Assembly: GCA_934663645.1 (NCBI GenBank)
Contig: CAKUKR010000032.1
Location: 1-23,661 of the forward strand
DNA from: an uncultured Muribaculaceae bacterium
Lineage (GTDB): Bacteria > Bacteroidota > Bacteroidia > Bacteroidales > Muribaculaceae
Length of the DNA stretch: 23,661 bases
Direction: 5' to 3'
Positions 1 to 8,504 of this stretch are shown here, piece by piece. Every line of letters starts with the position of its first letter. Positions within the stretch are counted from its first letter, which is position 1. The notes under the pieces are model-generated. The model saw only the letters and a program-made list of their open reading frames with translations, had not been told where the DNA came from and ran no database searches. The position numbers were made by a program, and so were the translations under genes.

Positions 1-57
1 CGCCTCAACTCGGAGTGCAGCGGCTGGATTAAGGCGAAAAACATTGAAATAATCTGA
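1..57 (+). CDS. C-terminal tail of an unidentified upstream gene (partial)
   Basis: The first frame is open from the window edge and ends at a TGA at 55-57, giving 18 residues that finish SGWIKAKNIEII. The pattern of a Gly-Trp followed by a short hydrophobic end resembles the last strand of bacterial SH3-like domains, but 18 residues are too few for a family call. The other two forward frames also stop within 52 bases and look less protein-like. The gene would lie upstream of the helix-turn-helix gene on the same strand. Confidence 0.4.
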   Translation, partial: RLNSECSGWIKAKNIEII

Positions 58-152
58 TGCCAGAACGGCTCGGTAATAAATTAGATGTCAAACGATTATA
101 CCAGCGTGCTAAAAATAGTGCCATAAAACAGCATATTTTTTTCGCCATATCC

Positions 153-183
153 TTTGCAGTTCGGGCAATTATTGCTAAATTAG
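153..183 (+). promoter_or_regulatory. Promoter of the helix-turn-helix gene
   Basis: TTTG at 153-156 and TAAATTAG at 176-183 are separated by 19 bases. This fits the Bacteroidota promoter form TTTG / TAnnTTTG with one mismatch in the -7 element. Transcription would start near 190, leaving a leader of about 30 bases before the ATG at 221. Confidence 0.55.
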
Positions 184-187
184 CAAT
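171..187. repeat. 17-bp palindrome overlapping the -7 element (candidate operator)
   Basis: ATTGCTAA and its exact reverse complement TTAGCAAT are separated by a single A. The palindrome covers the whole -7 element of the promoter just upstream of a gene for a DNA-binding protein. That position is typical of an autoregulatory operator, but binding is inferred. Confidence 0.5.
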
Positions 188-220
188 CGAAAAGAACACA
201 ACACTCAAACCTATATAACC

Positions 221-478
221 ATGAGCAAAACTATAACCTTCAATGAGCTGCGTCGCCTCAAAGACAGTTTACCCGACGGAAGCGTACACCGCATCGCCGA
301 TGAACTCAACGTGACTGTACAGACTGTACGCAACTACTTCGGCGGTGTTAACTACGAATATGGCAAGAACCAAGGTCTTCACATCGAGCCAGGCCCTGAC
401 GGCGGCATCGTCGTCCTTGACGACACCACCATCTACGACATGGCCGTGAAAATCCTGGAGGAAGAGAACAAGAAGTAA
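221..478 (+). CDS. Small helix-turn-helix DNA-binding protein
   Basis: An 85-residue soluble protein. Residues about 21-42 (SVHRIADELN, then VTVQTVRNYFGG) form a clear helix-turn-helix of the kind that reads DNA in small bacterial regulators. The rest is a short glycine-rich strand region (EPGPDGGIVVLDD) and an acidic C-terminal helix. Similar small proteins are common in Bacteroidales; their targets are not known to me. It stands alone, with its own promoter upstream and a strong hairpin downstream (583-617). The palindrome over its promoter makes autoregulation plausible. The ATG at 221 begins the only sensible frame, and the leader is A/T rich with no Shine-Dalgarno, as is usual in this phylum. 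Confident as a gene and as DNA-binding; the role is open. Confidence 0.85.
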   Translation: MSKTITFNELRRLKDSLPDGSVHRIADELNVTVQTVRNYFGGVNYEYGKNQGLHIEPGPDGGIVVLDDTTIYDMAVKILEEENKK

Positions 479-582
479 TCCTCTGCATATCCACGTCGCC
501 GCGTCATTGCTAGTCCCCTCAACGTGACATCCCCGTGATACCGCAGTTAGGGGTCGAGCACTGCACGATGCGATACAGAATA

Positions 583-617
583 CATTGACGCCGAAGTGAT
601 GCACTCCGGCGTCAATG
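583..617 (+). terminator. Strong hairpin downstream of the helix-turn-helix gene
   Basis: CATTGACGCCG (583-593) pairs with CGGCGTCAATG (607-617). Inside, AGTG pairs with CACT around an ATG loop, with one A/C mismatch between the two stems. The stem is about 15 bp. No U-tract follows, so it may be a processing or pausing hairpin rather than a classic intrinsic terminator. It sits between the stop at 478 and the next gene's start at 654. Confidence 0.5.
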
Positions 618-653
618 CTATGGCAACCCTCGACAATAATTACAAACACCGAC

Positions 654-1748
654 ATGAACAGCAACATATCCCTCGCCACACTGCCAGCCCTGGATGCGAC
701 TCGCGTTGCCGCCGCACTGAAGAGGCGCGGCATTGCCGCATCACTGGCTGACACCGTCGTTTCAGGGCTGAAAACGGTCAACGTACCGCCGCAGCAAGCG
801 CTCGATGCCTCGCGGATGCTTCGTACGGTGCTGGTCAGCAGTGATTCGGGCGTGTCGAAACCTAAAGCCGAAGACAGCGGCATACTCATACCCATAGACT
901 TCTCTGACAAGAGCCTGACTGCGTGCCGCGTCGGCTTTGAACTTGCCGAGAGGCTGTCATCATACCCCGTGCTGCTACATACATACACACTCCCGTACAT
1001 CGACTCATCGTTTGTCAAGGCTGACTATATCACCAGCGAGGCTGACGACGACATTTTCCCCTCCGACAAAATCACGGCTGCTGAAGCGTCTGCGCTGAAG
1101 GCATTTGAAGTCAAGTTGCGCAAAAAGCAGAAGGAGGGGTGTCTGCCCTGCGGACTGTTCACCTCGGAACTTTTGCCGGGTGTGCCTGAAGATGTCATCC
1201 GCGAATATGCACGCACCAAAAGCCCCAAGATGATAGTCATGGCGACACGCAGCCGCCACCGCAAGGAAGAGGAGATGATAGGAAGCGTAACGGCTGAAGT
1301 CCTGGATTCGTGCCGCGTACCGCTGTTCACAGTCCCTGAAGACTGCCAGTTCCGTTCCATACGCGAGATACGCCGTCTCGCCTTCTTCTGCAACCTTGAC
1401 AGCCACGACTCCGCCTCGTTAGAATCTCTCTTGTCGCTGTTCGACTATCCAGAGGTAGAGATTACACTTATCCCAGTCAGCGACAAGCCGCTGGCGGCAG
1501 TCTCAGCTCACTGCGAGGCTTTGCTCGGCAAGGTACGTGACAAGTACCCCTCTGTCAAGTTCACGATGCATTGCGTTGCACAGGCATCGTTCAAGGAGGA
1601 TTTCCGCATATTTGCCGACGCTGCAGGACTCGAGCTGCTGATAGTGCAAAACAAGAAGAAAAACATATTCGCCCGGCTGCTCAACCCAGGCATCGCACAC
1701 ATACTGTTCTATGACCGCGAGATGCCGATGATCGTCATCCCGGTATAG
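654..1748 (+). CDS. Tandem universal-stress-type (UspA-fold) protein
   Basis: A 364-residue cytoplasmic protein with an N-terminal helical stretch (about 1-70) and two Usp-like domains. Domain 1 (about 77-227) starts with the typical strand ILIPIDFS and ends with VPLFTVPED. The family ATP motif is G-2x-G-9x-G(S/T). Here the first two glycines are Ala197 and Ser200, while Gly210-Ser211 is kept, so ATP binding is doubtful. Domain 2 (about 238-364) keeps the fold pattern (LLIVQN, MPMIVIPV) but no glycine motif. The ATG at 654 is preferred over an in-frame ATG at 615, because the latter lies inside the 583-617 hairpin and would add 13 residues with no Usp similarity. mutS2 follows after 20 bases, so co-transcription is likely. 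The physiological role is unknown. Confidence 0.8.
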   Translation: MNSNISLATLPALDATRVAAALKRRGIAASLADTVVSGLKTVNVPPQQALDASRMLRTVLVSSDSGVSKPKAEDSGILIPIDFSDKSLTACRVGFELAERLSSYPVLLHTYTLPYIDSSFVKADYITSEADDDIFPSDKITAAEASALKAFEVKLRKKQKEGCLPCGLFTSELLPGVPEDVIREYARTKSPKMIVMATRSRHRKEEEMIGSVTAEVLDSCRVPLFTVPEDCQFRSIREIRRLAFFCNLDSHDSASLESLLSLFDYPEVEITLIPVSDKPLAAVSAHCEALLGKVRDKYPSVKFTMHCVAQASFKEDFRIFADAAGLELLIVQNKKKNIFARLLNPGIAHILFYDREMPMIVIPV

Positions 1749-1768
1749 ACACATATTGATACACGCTC

Positions 1769-4231
1769 ATGATATATCCCTCTGATTTTGAAGATAAAAT
1801 CGGTTTTACCCCCCTGCGTCACCTCCTCAAAGACTACTGCCGCAGCCCTCAGGGTAAGCTCCTTGTCGACGAGATGTCGTTCTGCACATCATACGCCGAG
1901 GTGAAAAAGCGACTCACGCAGACCTGCGAGATGCTGCAGGCCTTGAGCGGCGGCTCGGACATCCCATCGTCTGACATCCCCAACGTAGTGCCGTACCTTT
2001 CCGAACTGCGAGCCGCAGGGAGCTTCATCACTGCCGACAAGTGCCTCAAGATACGGTCGTTTATAGAGTCCGTCGCCGCAGTACGCGACTTCTGCTGCCG
2101 CCGCACGTCGGAAGAGGCATACGCCTACCCGCAGCTGGCTGACATATTCGACAGCATGGAGCTGTTTCCGCAGCTGGCTCGCGACATTGACGCTGTCGTC
2201 AACCGCTTCGGAGAAATCAAGGACAACGCTACCTCCGAACTGCACGACATCGTGCGAGCCATCAATTCCGTGTCAGCCTCAATGGCAGGGATAGTCCGCC
2301 GTGTCATGGCGCGAGCCATCGAGCAGGGGATAGTGGAGAAGGACGCAGCACCCTCGATGCGCGACGGCCGGCCAGTGATACCTGTCTCATCGGCTTACAA
2401 GCGATCTATAAACGGCATAGTCCACGACGTGAGCGCGACCGGCAAGACCTCGTTCATCGAGCCGGCTGAAGCCGTTGAAGCCGGCAACCGTCTGCGCGAA
2501 CTGGAAATGCAACGGCATCACGAAGAAGTGCTTATACTCACGGCGCTGGCAGACAAGATACGCCCTGAAATCGAGGCTCTGCAAGCCTCATCAAAGCTGA
2601 CAGGACTGTTCGATTTCATTATCGCCAAGGCTACACTCGCCCGAACCCTCGAGGCGCAGATGCCTATATTGGAGCGGAAGCTGGAGTTTGACTGGTATCA
2701 CGCCGTACACCCGGCTCTGATGCTCACCCTGCGTGTGCAGGGGCGGCAGGTAGTGCCGTTCAACCTGAAGCTCGATGCCAAGCAGCGGTTTCTCGTCATC
2801 TCTGGGCCCAACGCCGGCGGCAAGTCGGTAACGCTCAAAACCGTCGGCATAATACAGTACATGACGCAATGCGGCTTGCTGCCAACGCTCCACGACAACT
2901 CGCACATCGGCATCGTAGACAGCATATTCATCGACATCGGCGACCAGCAATCCATAGAGAACGACCTCAGCACATACTCGTCGCATCTGCGCGGCATGAA
3001 GCACTTCATACGCCACGCAGGTGCCTCAAGCCTCGTCCTCATCGACGAGATAGGGTCGGGGACAGAGCCGCAGATTGGCTCTGCGCTGGCACAGGCCATA
3101 CTCGCCCGTCTCGGCAAGTCTGGCTGCTATGGCATTGTCACAACGCACTACCAGAACATCAAGACATTCGCCGACAGCGAGCCGGGGTTCGTCAATGGTG
3201 CGATGCTATACGACAGGCAGAAGTTCCAACCTCTCTTCCAGCTCTCTGTGGGACACCCGGGCAGCTCATTTGCCATAGAGATAGCACGCAGCATCGGACT
3301 GCCGCAGGAAATCATCGACGAGGCGAAACAGATAGTCGGCTCAGACTACGTCAACATGGACAAGTATCTGCTCGACATAGCACGAGACCGCCGATACTGG
3401 GCTAACAAACGCCTCTCTATCAAGGAGAAAGAACACCGCATTGACGCCACGCTGCAATACTATGAACTCAAGTCGTCAGAGTTGCGGCAATCCCGCTCCT
3501 CGATACTTAAAGAGGCACGTGCGCAGGCACAGGAGATACTCGACACAGCCAATGCCAAAATCGAGCGCACCATACACGAAATAAAGAAAGCTCAAGCCGA
3601 AAAGGAGCAGACCAAGCAAATACGCTCAGAACTAGAGCAGTACAAGCGACAGGTGCAAGACAGCAAGGGCGACAACGCCCTGCCCGGCATAGCCCGGCTG
3701 AACAAGCGCAACAACCAGCAGCCGCAGAAAAGTCTTCGCAGCCAGCAGGAAACGATAGATGGAAAGAAGGAACTTGTGGCTGGCGACTATGTCAAGATGC
3801 ACGACGGCGGCGTGGTCGGGCAAATCATATCCGTCACAGGAGGGAAAGCCGAAGTAGCCTTCGGCGGGCTTCGCACCGTCGTTGCCCTCTCAAAGCTCAA
3901 GCCAGCAGCCAAGCCCAAACCCTCGGCTGCACAGCAGACATTCTCCGTCTCGCAGTCCACGTCCAACGACAGCCGCACGCGCCAGCTCAATTTCAAGCAG
4001 GAAATAGACCTGCGCGGGATGAGGGCGGACGAGGCTCTGCAAGCTGTAACTTATTTCATTGACGACGCAGTGCAGTTTGAGATACCGAGAGTGCGCATAC
4101 TCCATGGCACAGGCACAGGCGCATTGCGCGAGGCTGTACGCCAATGGCTCGGCGCAAGTACGGTGGTCAAATCCTACCATGACGAGGACGTGCGCTTTGG
4201 CGGAGCTGGCATAACCGTCGTCGAACTCTGA
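1769..4231 (+). CDS. mutS2: MutS2 family ATPase / endonuclease
   Basis: 820 residues, normal for MutS2. The N-terminal MutS-like core and clamp lead to the ABC-type ATPase, with Walker A GPNAGGKS at 346-353 and Walker B ending in Asp426-Glu427 (LVLIDEIGSGTEP). A long charged coiled-coil follows (about 530-650). A KOW/SH3-like stretch (ELVAGDYVKMHDGGVVG) comes before the C-terminal Smr domain, which begins DLRGM at 747 and contains the HGTGTG loop. There is no N-terminal mismatch-recognition domain, which separates it from MutS1. In other bacteria MutS2 acts on branched DNA to limit recombination and also on collided ribosomes; which role applies here cannot be read from the sequence. It lies 20 bases after the Usp-type gene. 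Confidence 0.95.
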   Translation: MIYPSDFEDKIGFTPLRHLLKDYCRSPQGKLLVDEMSFCTSYAEVKKRLTQTCEMLQALSGGSDIPSSDIPNVVPYLSELRAAGSFITADKCLKIRSFIESVAAVRDFCCRRTSEEAYAYPQLADIFDSMELFPQLARDIDAVVNRFGEIKDNATSELHDIVRAINSVSASMAGIVRRVMARAIEQGIVEKDAAPSMRDGRPVIPVSSAYKRSINGIVHDVSATGKTSFIEPAEAVEAGNRLRELEMQRHHEEVLILTALADKIRPEIEALQASSKLTGLFDFIIAKATLARTLEAQMPILERKLEFDWYHAVHPALMLTLRVQGRQVVPFNLKLDAKQRFLVISGPNAGGKSVTLKTVGIIQYMTQCGLLPTLHDNSHIGIVDSIFIDIGDQQSIENDLSTYSSHLRGMKHFIRHAGASSLVLIDEIGSGTEPQIGSALAQAILARLGKSGCYGIVTTHYQNIKTFADSEPGFVNGAMLYDRQKFQPLFQLSVGHPGSSFAIEIARSIGLPQEIIDEAKQIVGSDYVNMDKYLLDIARDRRYWANKRLSIKEKEHRIDATLQYYELKSSELRQSRSSILKEARAQAQEILDTANAKIERTIHEIKKAQAEKEQTKQIRSELEQYKRQVQDSKGDNALPGIARLNKRNNQQPQKSLRSQQETIDGKKELVAGDYVKMHDGGVVGQIISVTGGKAEVAFGGLRTVVALSKLKPAAKPKPSAAQQTFSVSQSTSNDSRTRQLNFKQEIDLRGMRADEALQAVTYFIDDAVQFEIPRVRILHGTGTGALREAVRQWLGASTVVKSYHDEDVRFGGAGITVVEL

Positions 4232-4271
4232 CGCTCTAACGCTCAAACGTGCGGAAGTTTCGTGAAATGGA

Positions 4272-4303
4272 TTTGCGTATGACACAGAAAAGTGCTATCT
4301 TTG
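4272..4303 (+). promoter_or_regulatory. Promoter of the dnaN operon
   Basis: TTTG at 4272-4275, a 20-base spacer, then TATCTTTG at 4296-4303: an exact match to the Bacteroidota housekeeping consensus. Transcription would start near 4310 and give a leader of roughly 90 bases before dnaN. That leader holds a hairpin at 4347-4371 (GCGGC pairing with GCCGC, with an inner ATGC/GCAT stem). Confidence 0.8.
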
Positions 4304-4399
4304 TAGAAAGATACAGTTGGGCGCACATTGTGCTCTGGCCAGAGCTGCGGCGTATGCCACAGCATGGCCGCCGTAACAGAAACAATATAAGACAAAGAT

Positions 4400-5527
4400 A
4401 TGAAATTCAATGTACAGAGCAAGGCTCTACAGTCGCAGCTTCAGGCTGTCAGCAAGGTGATCAATACCAAGAACGCGATGTCGATACTCGACAATTTCCT
4501 CTTCGAGGTGAAGGGTGACCGCCTATACATCACCGGTTCTGACCAAGAGAACGTGATGACCGCCTCGCTCGAGATAATGGAGGTTGAAGGGCAAGGCAAG
4601 GTGGCTCTCAACGCCAAGCGGCTGCTCGACATGCTCAAGGAAGTGCCGGGACAAGGGCTGACATTCTCTATCAACGAGGACAACCTCGAAACGCAGATAC
4701 AGTTCATGTCAGGGCATTTCAGCTTTATGGGAGTGGATGCTACGGAATACCCTGTTGACAGCCACGACAGCGAGGAACACCGCGACATCACCCTCGCCCC
4801 GGAAATAGTGCAGAAGGGGATTGAGGCAACGATATTTGCTGTCAGCGCAGACACGCTGCGCCCCATGATGATGGGCATACACTGGGATTTCCACAACGAG
4901 GACATCACATTCGTCAGCAGCGACACCCACAAGCTGGTTCGCTACATCAACCGTCAGGCACAGCCTGGGTTTGAGGTAGGATTCACAATGCCCGCCAAGC
5001 CGGCGTCGATACTGCGCAACATCATTTCCAAGGATGACAAGGAGCTGACGCTGCAGATAGGGGAGAAGCACGCCACATTCGTTATCGGCGACTATGTGCT
5101 GACTTGCCGCTTCATCAACGGGAATTACCCCAACTACGACCGTGTAATACCGACTGACAATCCTTTTTCGCTGACCGTAGACCGCGTCTCGCTGCTCAAC
5201 GCCATGCGCCGCGTCTCACTGTTCGCGAGCCTCGCCTCTGGGCTGGTTAAGCTCAATATCTCTGCAGCAAACATTCACCTTTCGGCACAGGACGTGGACT
5301 ATTCCGTGTCAGCCGAGGAGGATGTGGCATGCCAGTACGAGGGCAACGAGATGACGATTGGCTTCAAAGCCCCCTTCATGATAGAGGTGTTGAGCAACCT
5401 GAAGTCTGACGAGGTAGTGCTCAACCTATCCGACCCGACACGCCCGGGAATATTCGTCCCCTCAAAGCAACTGGATGATGAGAACATTCTGATGTTGCTG
5501 ATGCCGATGCAGACTTTCGACTACTGA
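4400..5527 (+). CDS. dnaN: DNA polymerase III beta subunit (sliding clamp)
   Basis: 375 residues, the usual length. It forms the ring-shaped dimer that tethers the replicative polymerase and other repair proteins to DNA. The N-terminus MKFNVQSKALQSQLQ and the C-terminal MPM (368-370) of the clamp's partner-binding pocket are typical, and three repeated clamp domains fill the protein. It has its own consensus promoter and heads a closely spaced run of replication, repair and coenzyme A genes. It is not next to dnaA here; a dnaN away from the origin operon is usual in Bacteroidetes as far as I know. The start is set by the conserved N-terminus; an overlapping frame from 4249 is a shadow. Confidence 0.97.
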   Translation: MKFNVQSKALQSQLQAVSKVINTKNAMSILDNFLFEVKGDRLYITGSDQENVMTASLEIMEVEGQGKVALNAKRLLDMLKEVPGQGLTFSINEDNLETQIQFMSGHFSFMGVDATEYPVDSHDSEEHRDITLAPEIVQKGIEATIFAVSADTLRPMMMGIHWDFHNEDITFVSSDTHKLVRYINRQAQPGFEVGFTMPAKPASILRNIISKDDKELTLQIGEKHATFVIGDYVLTCRFINGNYPNYDRVIPTDNPFSLTVDRVSLLNAMRRVSLFASLASGLVKLNISAANIHLSAQDVDYSVSAEEDVACQYEGNEMTIGFKAPFMIEVLSNLKSDEVVLNLSDPTRPGIFVPSKQLDDENILMLLMPMQTFDY

Positions 5528-5547
5528 TACTGACATGCGCTGACACA

Positions 5548-6333
5548 ATGGAACTCAACCTGAAACGCCCCATAATATTCTTCGACCTCGAGACTACGGG
5601 GACGAACATTATCCATGACCGCATTGTCGAACTGTCGTTCATAAAGGTCATGCCTGACGGTACGGAAATCGAGAAGTCTCGCCGCATCAACCCAGAGATG
5701 CACATACCCGAGGAATCAACGGCAATACACCATATCACTGACGACGATGTCAAGGACTGCCCGACGTTCAAGCAGGTGGCACGCTCGCTCTACGATATCT
5801 TCGACGGCTGTGACATAGCCGGTTACAACAGTAACAAGTTCGACGTGCCGGTGCTCATCGAGGAGTTCGCTCGCGCTGGCATGACGTTCAGCGTCGCCGA
5901 CCGCCAATTTGTCGATGTGCAGAACATTTTCCACAAAATGGAACAGCGCACCCTAGTGGCGGCTTACCGCTTCTATTGCGGCAAGGAGTTGACAGATGCC
6001 CACTCGGCAATGGCTGACACCCGCGCTACATACGAGGTGCTGAAAAGCCAGCTCGACCGATACGACACGCTGGAGAACGATGTGGTGAAGCTTGCCGAGT
6101 TCTCGCGCCAGGGTCGCAACCTAGATCTGGCAGGGCGCATCGTCCTCAACGACAAGGACGAACCTATATTCAACTTCGGCAAGCACAAAGGGAAGACTGT
6201 GGAGGAGGTGCTGCGCAAAGAACCGTCGTTCATTGCCTGGATGCAGGAACGAGAGTTCTCACGCAACACCATCGACGTGCTTCTGCAACTCAAAGCCAAG
6301 TATTTGAAAAACAGAAACAAGGAGGTACAGTGA
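5548..6333 (+). CDS. DEDDh 3'-5' exonuclease (DnaQ-like) with C-terminal FGKHKGK domain
   Basis: 261 residues. The exonuclease domain is complete: Asp13 and Glu15 in DLETTG, Asp99 in YNSNKFD, then His152 and Asp157 in HSAMADT. These residues bind two metal ions and cut nucleotides from 3' ends. After about residue 190 there is a second small domain carrying FGKHKGKTVEEV (from 210) and FIAWM, a module often attached to DnaQ-like exonucleases in this phylum and resembling DUF3820. It lies 20 bases after dnaN, and its stop overlaps the coaBC start. It may proofread or act in repair; there is no polymerase domain and nothing shows that it is the replisome epsilon subunit. Confidence 0.9.
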   Translation: MELNLKRPIIFFDLETTGTNIIHDRIVELSFIKVMPDGTEIEKSRRINPEMHIPEESTAIHHITDDDVKDCPTFKQVARSLYDIFDGCDIAGYNSNKFDVPVLIEEFARAGMTFSVADRQFVDVQNIFHKMEQRTLVAAYRFYCGKELTDAHSAMADTRATYEVLKSQLDRYDTLENDVVKLAEFSRQGRNLDLAGRIVLNDKDEPIFNFGKHKGKTVEEVLRKEPSFIAWMQEREFSRNTIDVLLQLKAKYLKNRNKEVQ

Positions 6334-7523
6334 TGCTGAATGGCAAGCACATCATACTCGGCATAACAGGAGGCATAGCCGCCTACAAGTCTGCATACCT
6401 TCTGCGTCTGCTTGTCAAGGCTGGAGCCGAGGTGCAAGTAATAGCTACACCTGCGGGCAAGGAGTTCATTACCCCGGTGACACTCTCCGCACTGAGCGGC
6501 AATCCTGTCATCAGCGAATTTTTCACCGCCAACTCCGGTGAATGGCATAGCCATGTAGACCTGGGGCTGTGGGCAGACGCCATGATAATTGCGCCGGCAA
6601 CGGCCTGCACCCTCGGAAAAATGGCTAACGGCATTGCTGACAACATGCTCGTTACTACATATTTGAGCGCAAAGGAGAAGGTGTTCGCAGCTCCGGCAAT
6701 GGATCTCGACATGTGGGCGCACCCCTCTACGCAGCGCAACATCGCGAAGCTGCGAGCCGATGGTGTGGAGATAATAGAACCCTCGGCCGGAGAACTGGCA
6801 AGCCACCTCGTGGGCAAAGGCCGCATGGAAGAGCCGGAACGGATTGTCGAACGGCTTGAAGAGTATTTCGCCGCAGCGCAGTCGCTGGCGGGCAAGACTG
6901 TCCTCATCACGGCCGGCCCTACATACGAGAACATCGACCCGGTACGGTTCATCGGCAACTACTCGAGTGGCAAAATGGGCTACGCCCTCGCCATGGAGTG
7001 CGCCAGCCGGGGAGCGAGGGTTGAGCTTGTGAGCGGTCCTACGTCGCTGGAGTGCAGTCACGCGGGCATACGCCGCCACGATGTACGCAGTGCAAAGGAG
7101 ATGTTTGAGGCCGCCGACTTGGTGTTTGACAGCTGCGACGCGGCTATATTCTGCGCTGCTGTGGCTGACTATGCACCTGCGGAGTGCAGCGATGCCAAAA
7201 TCAAGCGCGAGAAAGCTGAGGAGATGACGCTGCGACTGGTGCGCAACCCAGACATCGCTGCCACACTGTCAGGACGCAAGCAACGGCAGCTTACCGTAGG
7301 CTTCGCACTCGAGACCGATGAGGGGCTTGCTGCGGCTCGCCGCAAGCTCGCTGACAAGAACCTCGACTGGATTGTCCTCAATACGCTCGCCAACCCCATG
7401 GCTGGTTTCCAGAAAGACACCAACGCAGTGACACTGATTTCAGCACAGGGCGAGGAGAAGGCCTTGCCGACGCGCCTTAAAACTGAGATTGCCAAGGACA
7501 TAATTGACACCATTTTTCGTTGA
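6333..7523 (+). CDS. coaBC: Bifunctional phosphopantothenoylcysteine decarboxylase / phosphopantothenate-cysteine ligase
   Basis: 396 residues, cytoplasmic, performing two consecutive steps of coenzyme A synthesis. The CoaC half (about 1-185) has the FMN-binding start GITGGIAAYKSAYLL, the catalytic His74 (HSHVDL) and PAMDLDMW from 121. The flap motif reads GELASHLVGKGRM: Ser157 stands where the E. coli protein has its reactive Cys158, and Asp124 replaces the usual Asn. The CoaB half has ITAGPTYENIDPVRFI and NYSSGKMG. The ATG at 6333 overlaps the exonuclease stop (TGATG) and has GGAGG at 6321-6325; a GTG at 6330 is possible. coaE, the last step of the pathway, lies in the next gene group. Confidence 0.95.
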   Translation: MLNGKHIILGITGGIAAYKSAYLLRLLVKAGAEVQVIATPAGKEFITPVTLSALSGNPVISEFFTANSGEWHSHVDLGLWADAMIIAPATACTLGKMANGIADNMLVTTYLSAKEKVFAAPAMDLDMWAHPSTQRNIAKLRADGVEIIEPSAGELASHLVGKGRMEEPERIVERLEEYFAAAQSLAGKTVLITAGPTYENIDPVRFIGNYSSGKMGYALAMECASRGARVELVSGPTSLECSHAGIRRHDVRSAKEMFEAADLVFDSCDAAIFCAAVADYAPAECSDAKIKREKAEEMTLRLVRNPDIAATLSGRKQRQLTVGFALETDEGLAAARRKLADKNLDWIVLNTLANPMAGFQKDTNAVTLISAQGEEKALPTRLKTEIAKDIIDTIFR

Positions 7524-7532
7524 CACAAATAT

Positions 7533-8477
7533 ATGACAGCACACGGAAACACATTACCCTCATCGCTACGCGGCTTGCTGCTCGCACTGGCGGCCGTTCT
7601 GTCTGTCTGCGTGCCCTTGGCTGCACAGGAGCTGAACTGCACCGTGGAGGTGAACTCGTCTCAAATTCAGGGGACTAACAAGTCCGTGTTTGAGTCGCTT
7701 CAATCCTCGATAACGGAGTATTTCAATGACCGCAAGTGGACTAATGCCCAGTTTTCTGCCAACGAAAAGATAGAGTGCCGATTTTACCTGACAGTCAAGA
7801 CATATGAGGACGACCGCATCAAGGGCGACCTGCAAGTCCAGCTGTCACGCCCGGTATACAACAGCACATACACGACAACGCTGTTCAACTTCAAGGACAC
7901 GAAAGTCGAGTTCGACTATCGCGACGGCGACCCGTTGGTATTCTCTGAAAACACTATGGAGAACAACCTAACTGCGATACTCAACTTTTACGCCTACATG
8001 TTCCTTGCTCTCGATTTCGACAGCTTTTCCCTCATGGGCGGACAGCCGTATTTCGACCGTGCAGCGACTATCGTTCAACTGGCGCAGTCAAGCGGCGAAG
8101 TGGGCTGGCGCACATTTGAGGACACCAAGAACCGTGCCGCTGTGCTTGCTGCTTTCACCGACGCAAACACACAAGGCATGCGTAGGCTGCTGTATAATTA
8201 CCACCGCAAAGGCCTCGACGAAATGGTAACAAGCCCCGACAAGGGCAGGGCTGTGATAACCGAATCTCTAAACGAGATTCAAGAGGTGTACAAGGTCGCA
8301 CCCATGTCCGTAGGCCTCTCCCTGTTTCGCGACAGCAAGCTCGACGAGCTGGTCAACGTCTACTCCAAGGCTCCACAGAGCGAGCGCGAGGACGTGTACA
8401 ACCTGCTGCACAACATTTACCCGACGGACAATGACCGCCTCGACAAAATCAAGAACCCGCCTGAGGAGACTCGCTAA
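7533..8477 (+). CDS. Exported DUF4835 / PorD-like protein
   Basis: 314 residues with a signal peptide: hydrophobic SLRGLLLALAAVLSVCVPLA at about 11-30, likely cleaved near LAAQ. The mature part (Cys-containing start ELNCTVEVNSSQIQG, many aromatic strand segments, DFDSFSLMGGQPYF) matches DUF4835, a Bacteroidota periplasmic family annotated as type IX secretion protein PorD. It follows coaBC by nine bases and precedes recN by 27, a conserved neighbourhood in the phylum. No other type IX gene is in the window, so a secretion role here rests on family naming alone. Confidence 0.85.
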   Translation: MTAHGNTLPSSLRGLLLALAAVLSVCVPLAAQELNCTVEVNSSQIQGTNKSVFESLQSSITEYFNDRKWTNAQFSANEKIECRFYLTVKTYEDDRIKGDLQVQLSRPVYNSTYTTTLFNFKDTKVEFDYRDGDPLVFSENTMENNLTAILNFYAYMFLALDFDSFSLMGGQPYFDRAATIVQLAQSSGEVGWRTFEDTKNRAAVLAAFTDANTQGMRRLLYNYHRKGLDEMVTSPDKGRAVITESLNEIQEVYKVAPMSVGLSLFRDSKLDELVNVYSKAPQSEREDVYNLLHNIYPTDNDRLDKIKNPPEETR

Positions 8478-8504
8478 GCCGCAAGTGAATAAAGGAATTT
8501 TGCA

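Noticed and set aside
269..1018. 249-codon minus-strand frame across the HTH gene, the gap and the Usp-type gene
   Set aside because: It covers two supported + strand genes plus the hairpin at 583-617, with serine- and valine-rich shadow composition.
5973..7079. 368-codon minus-strand frame over the exonuclease and coaBC
   Set aside because: It spans the ends of two well-supported genes on the other strand and shows no protein family features.
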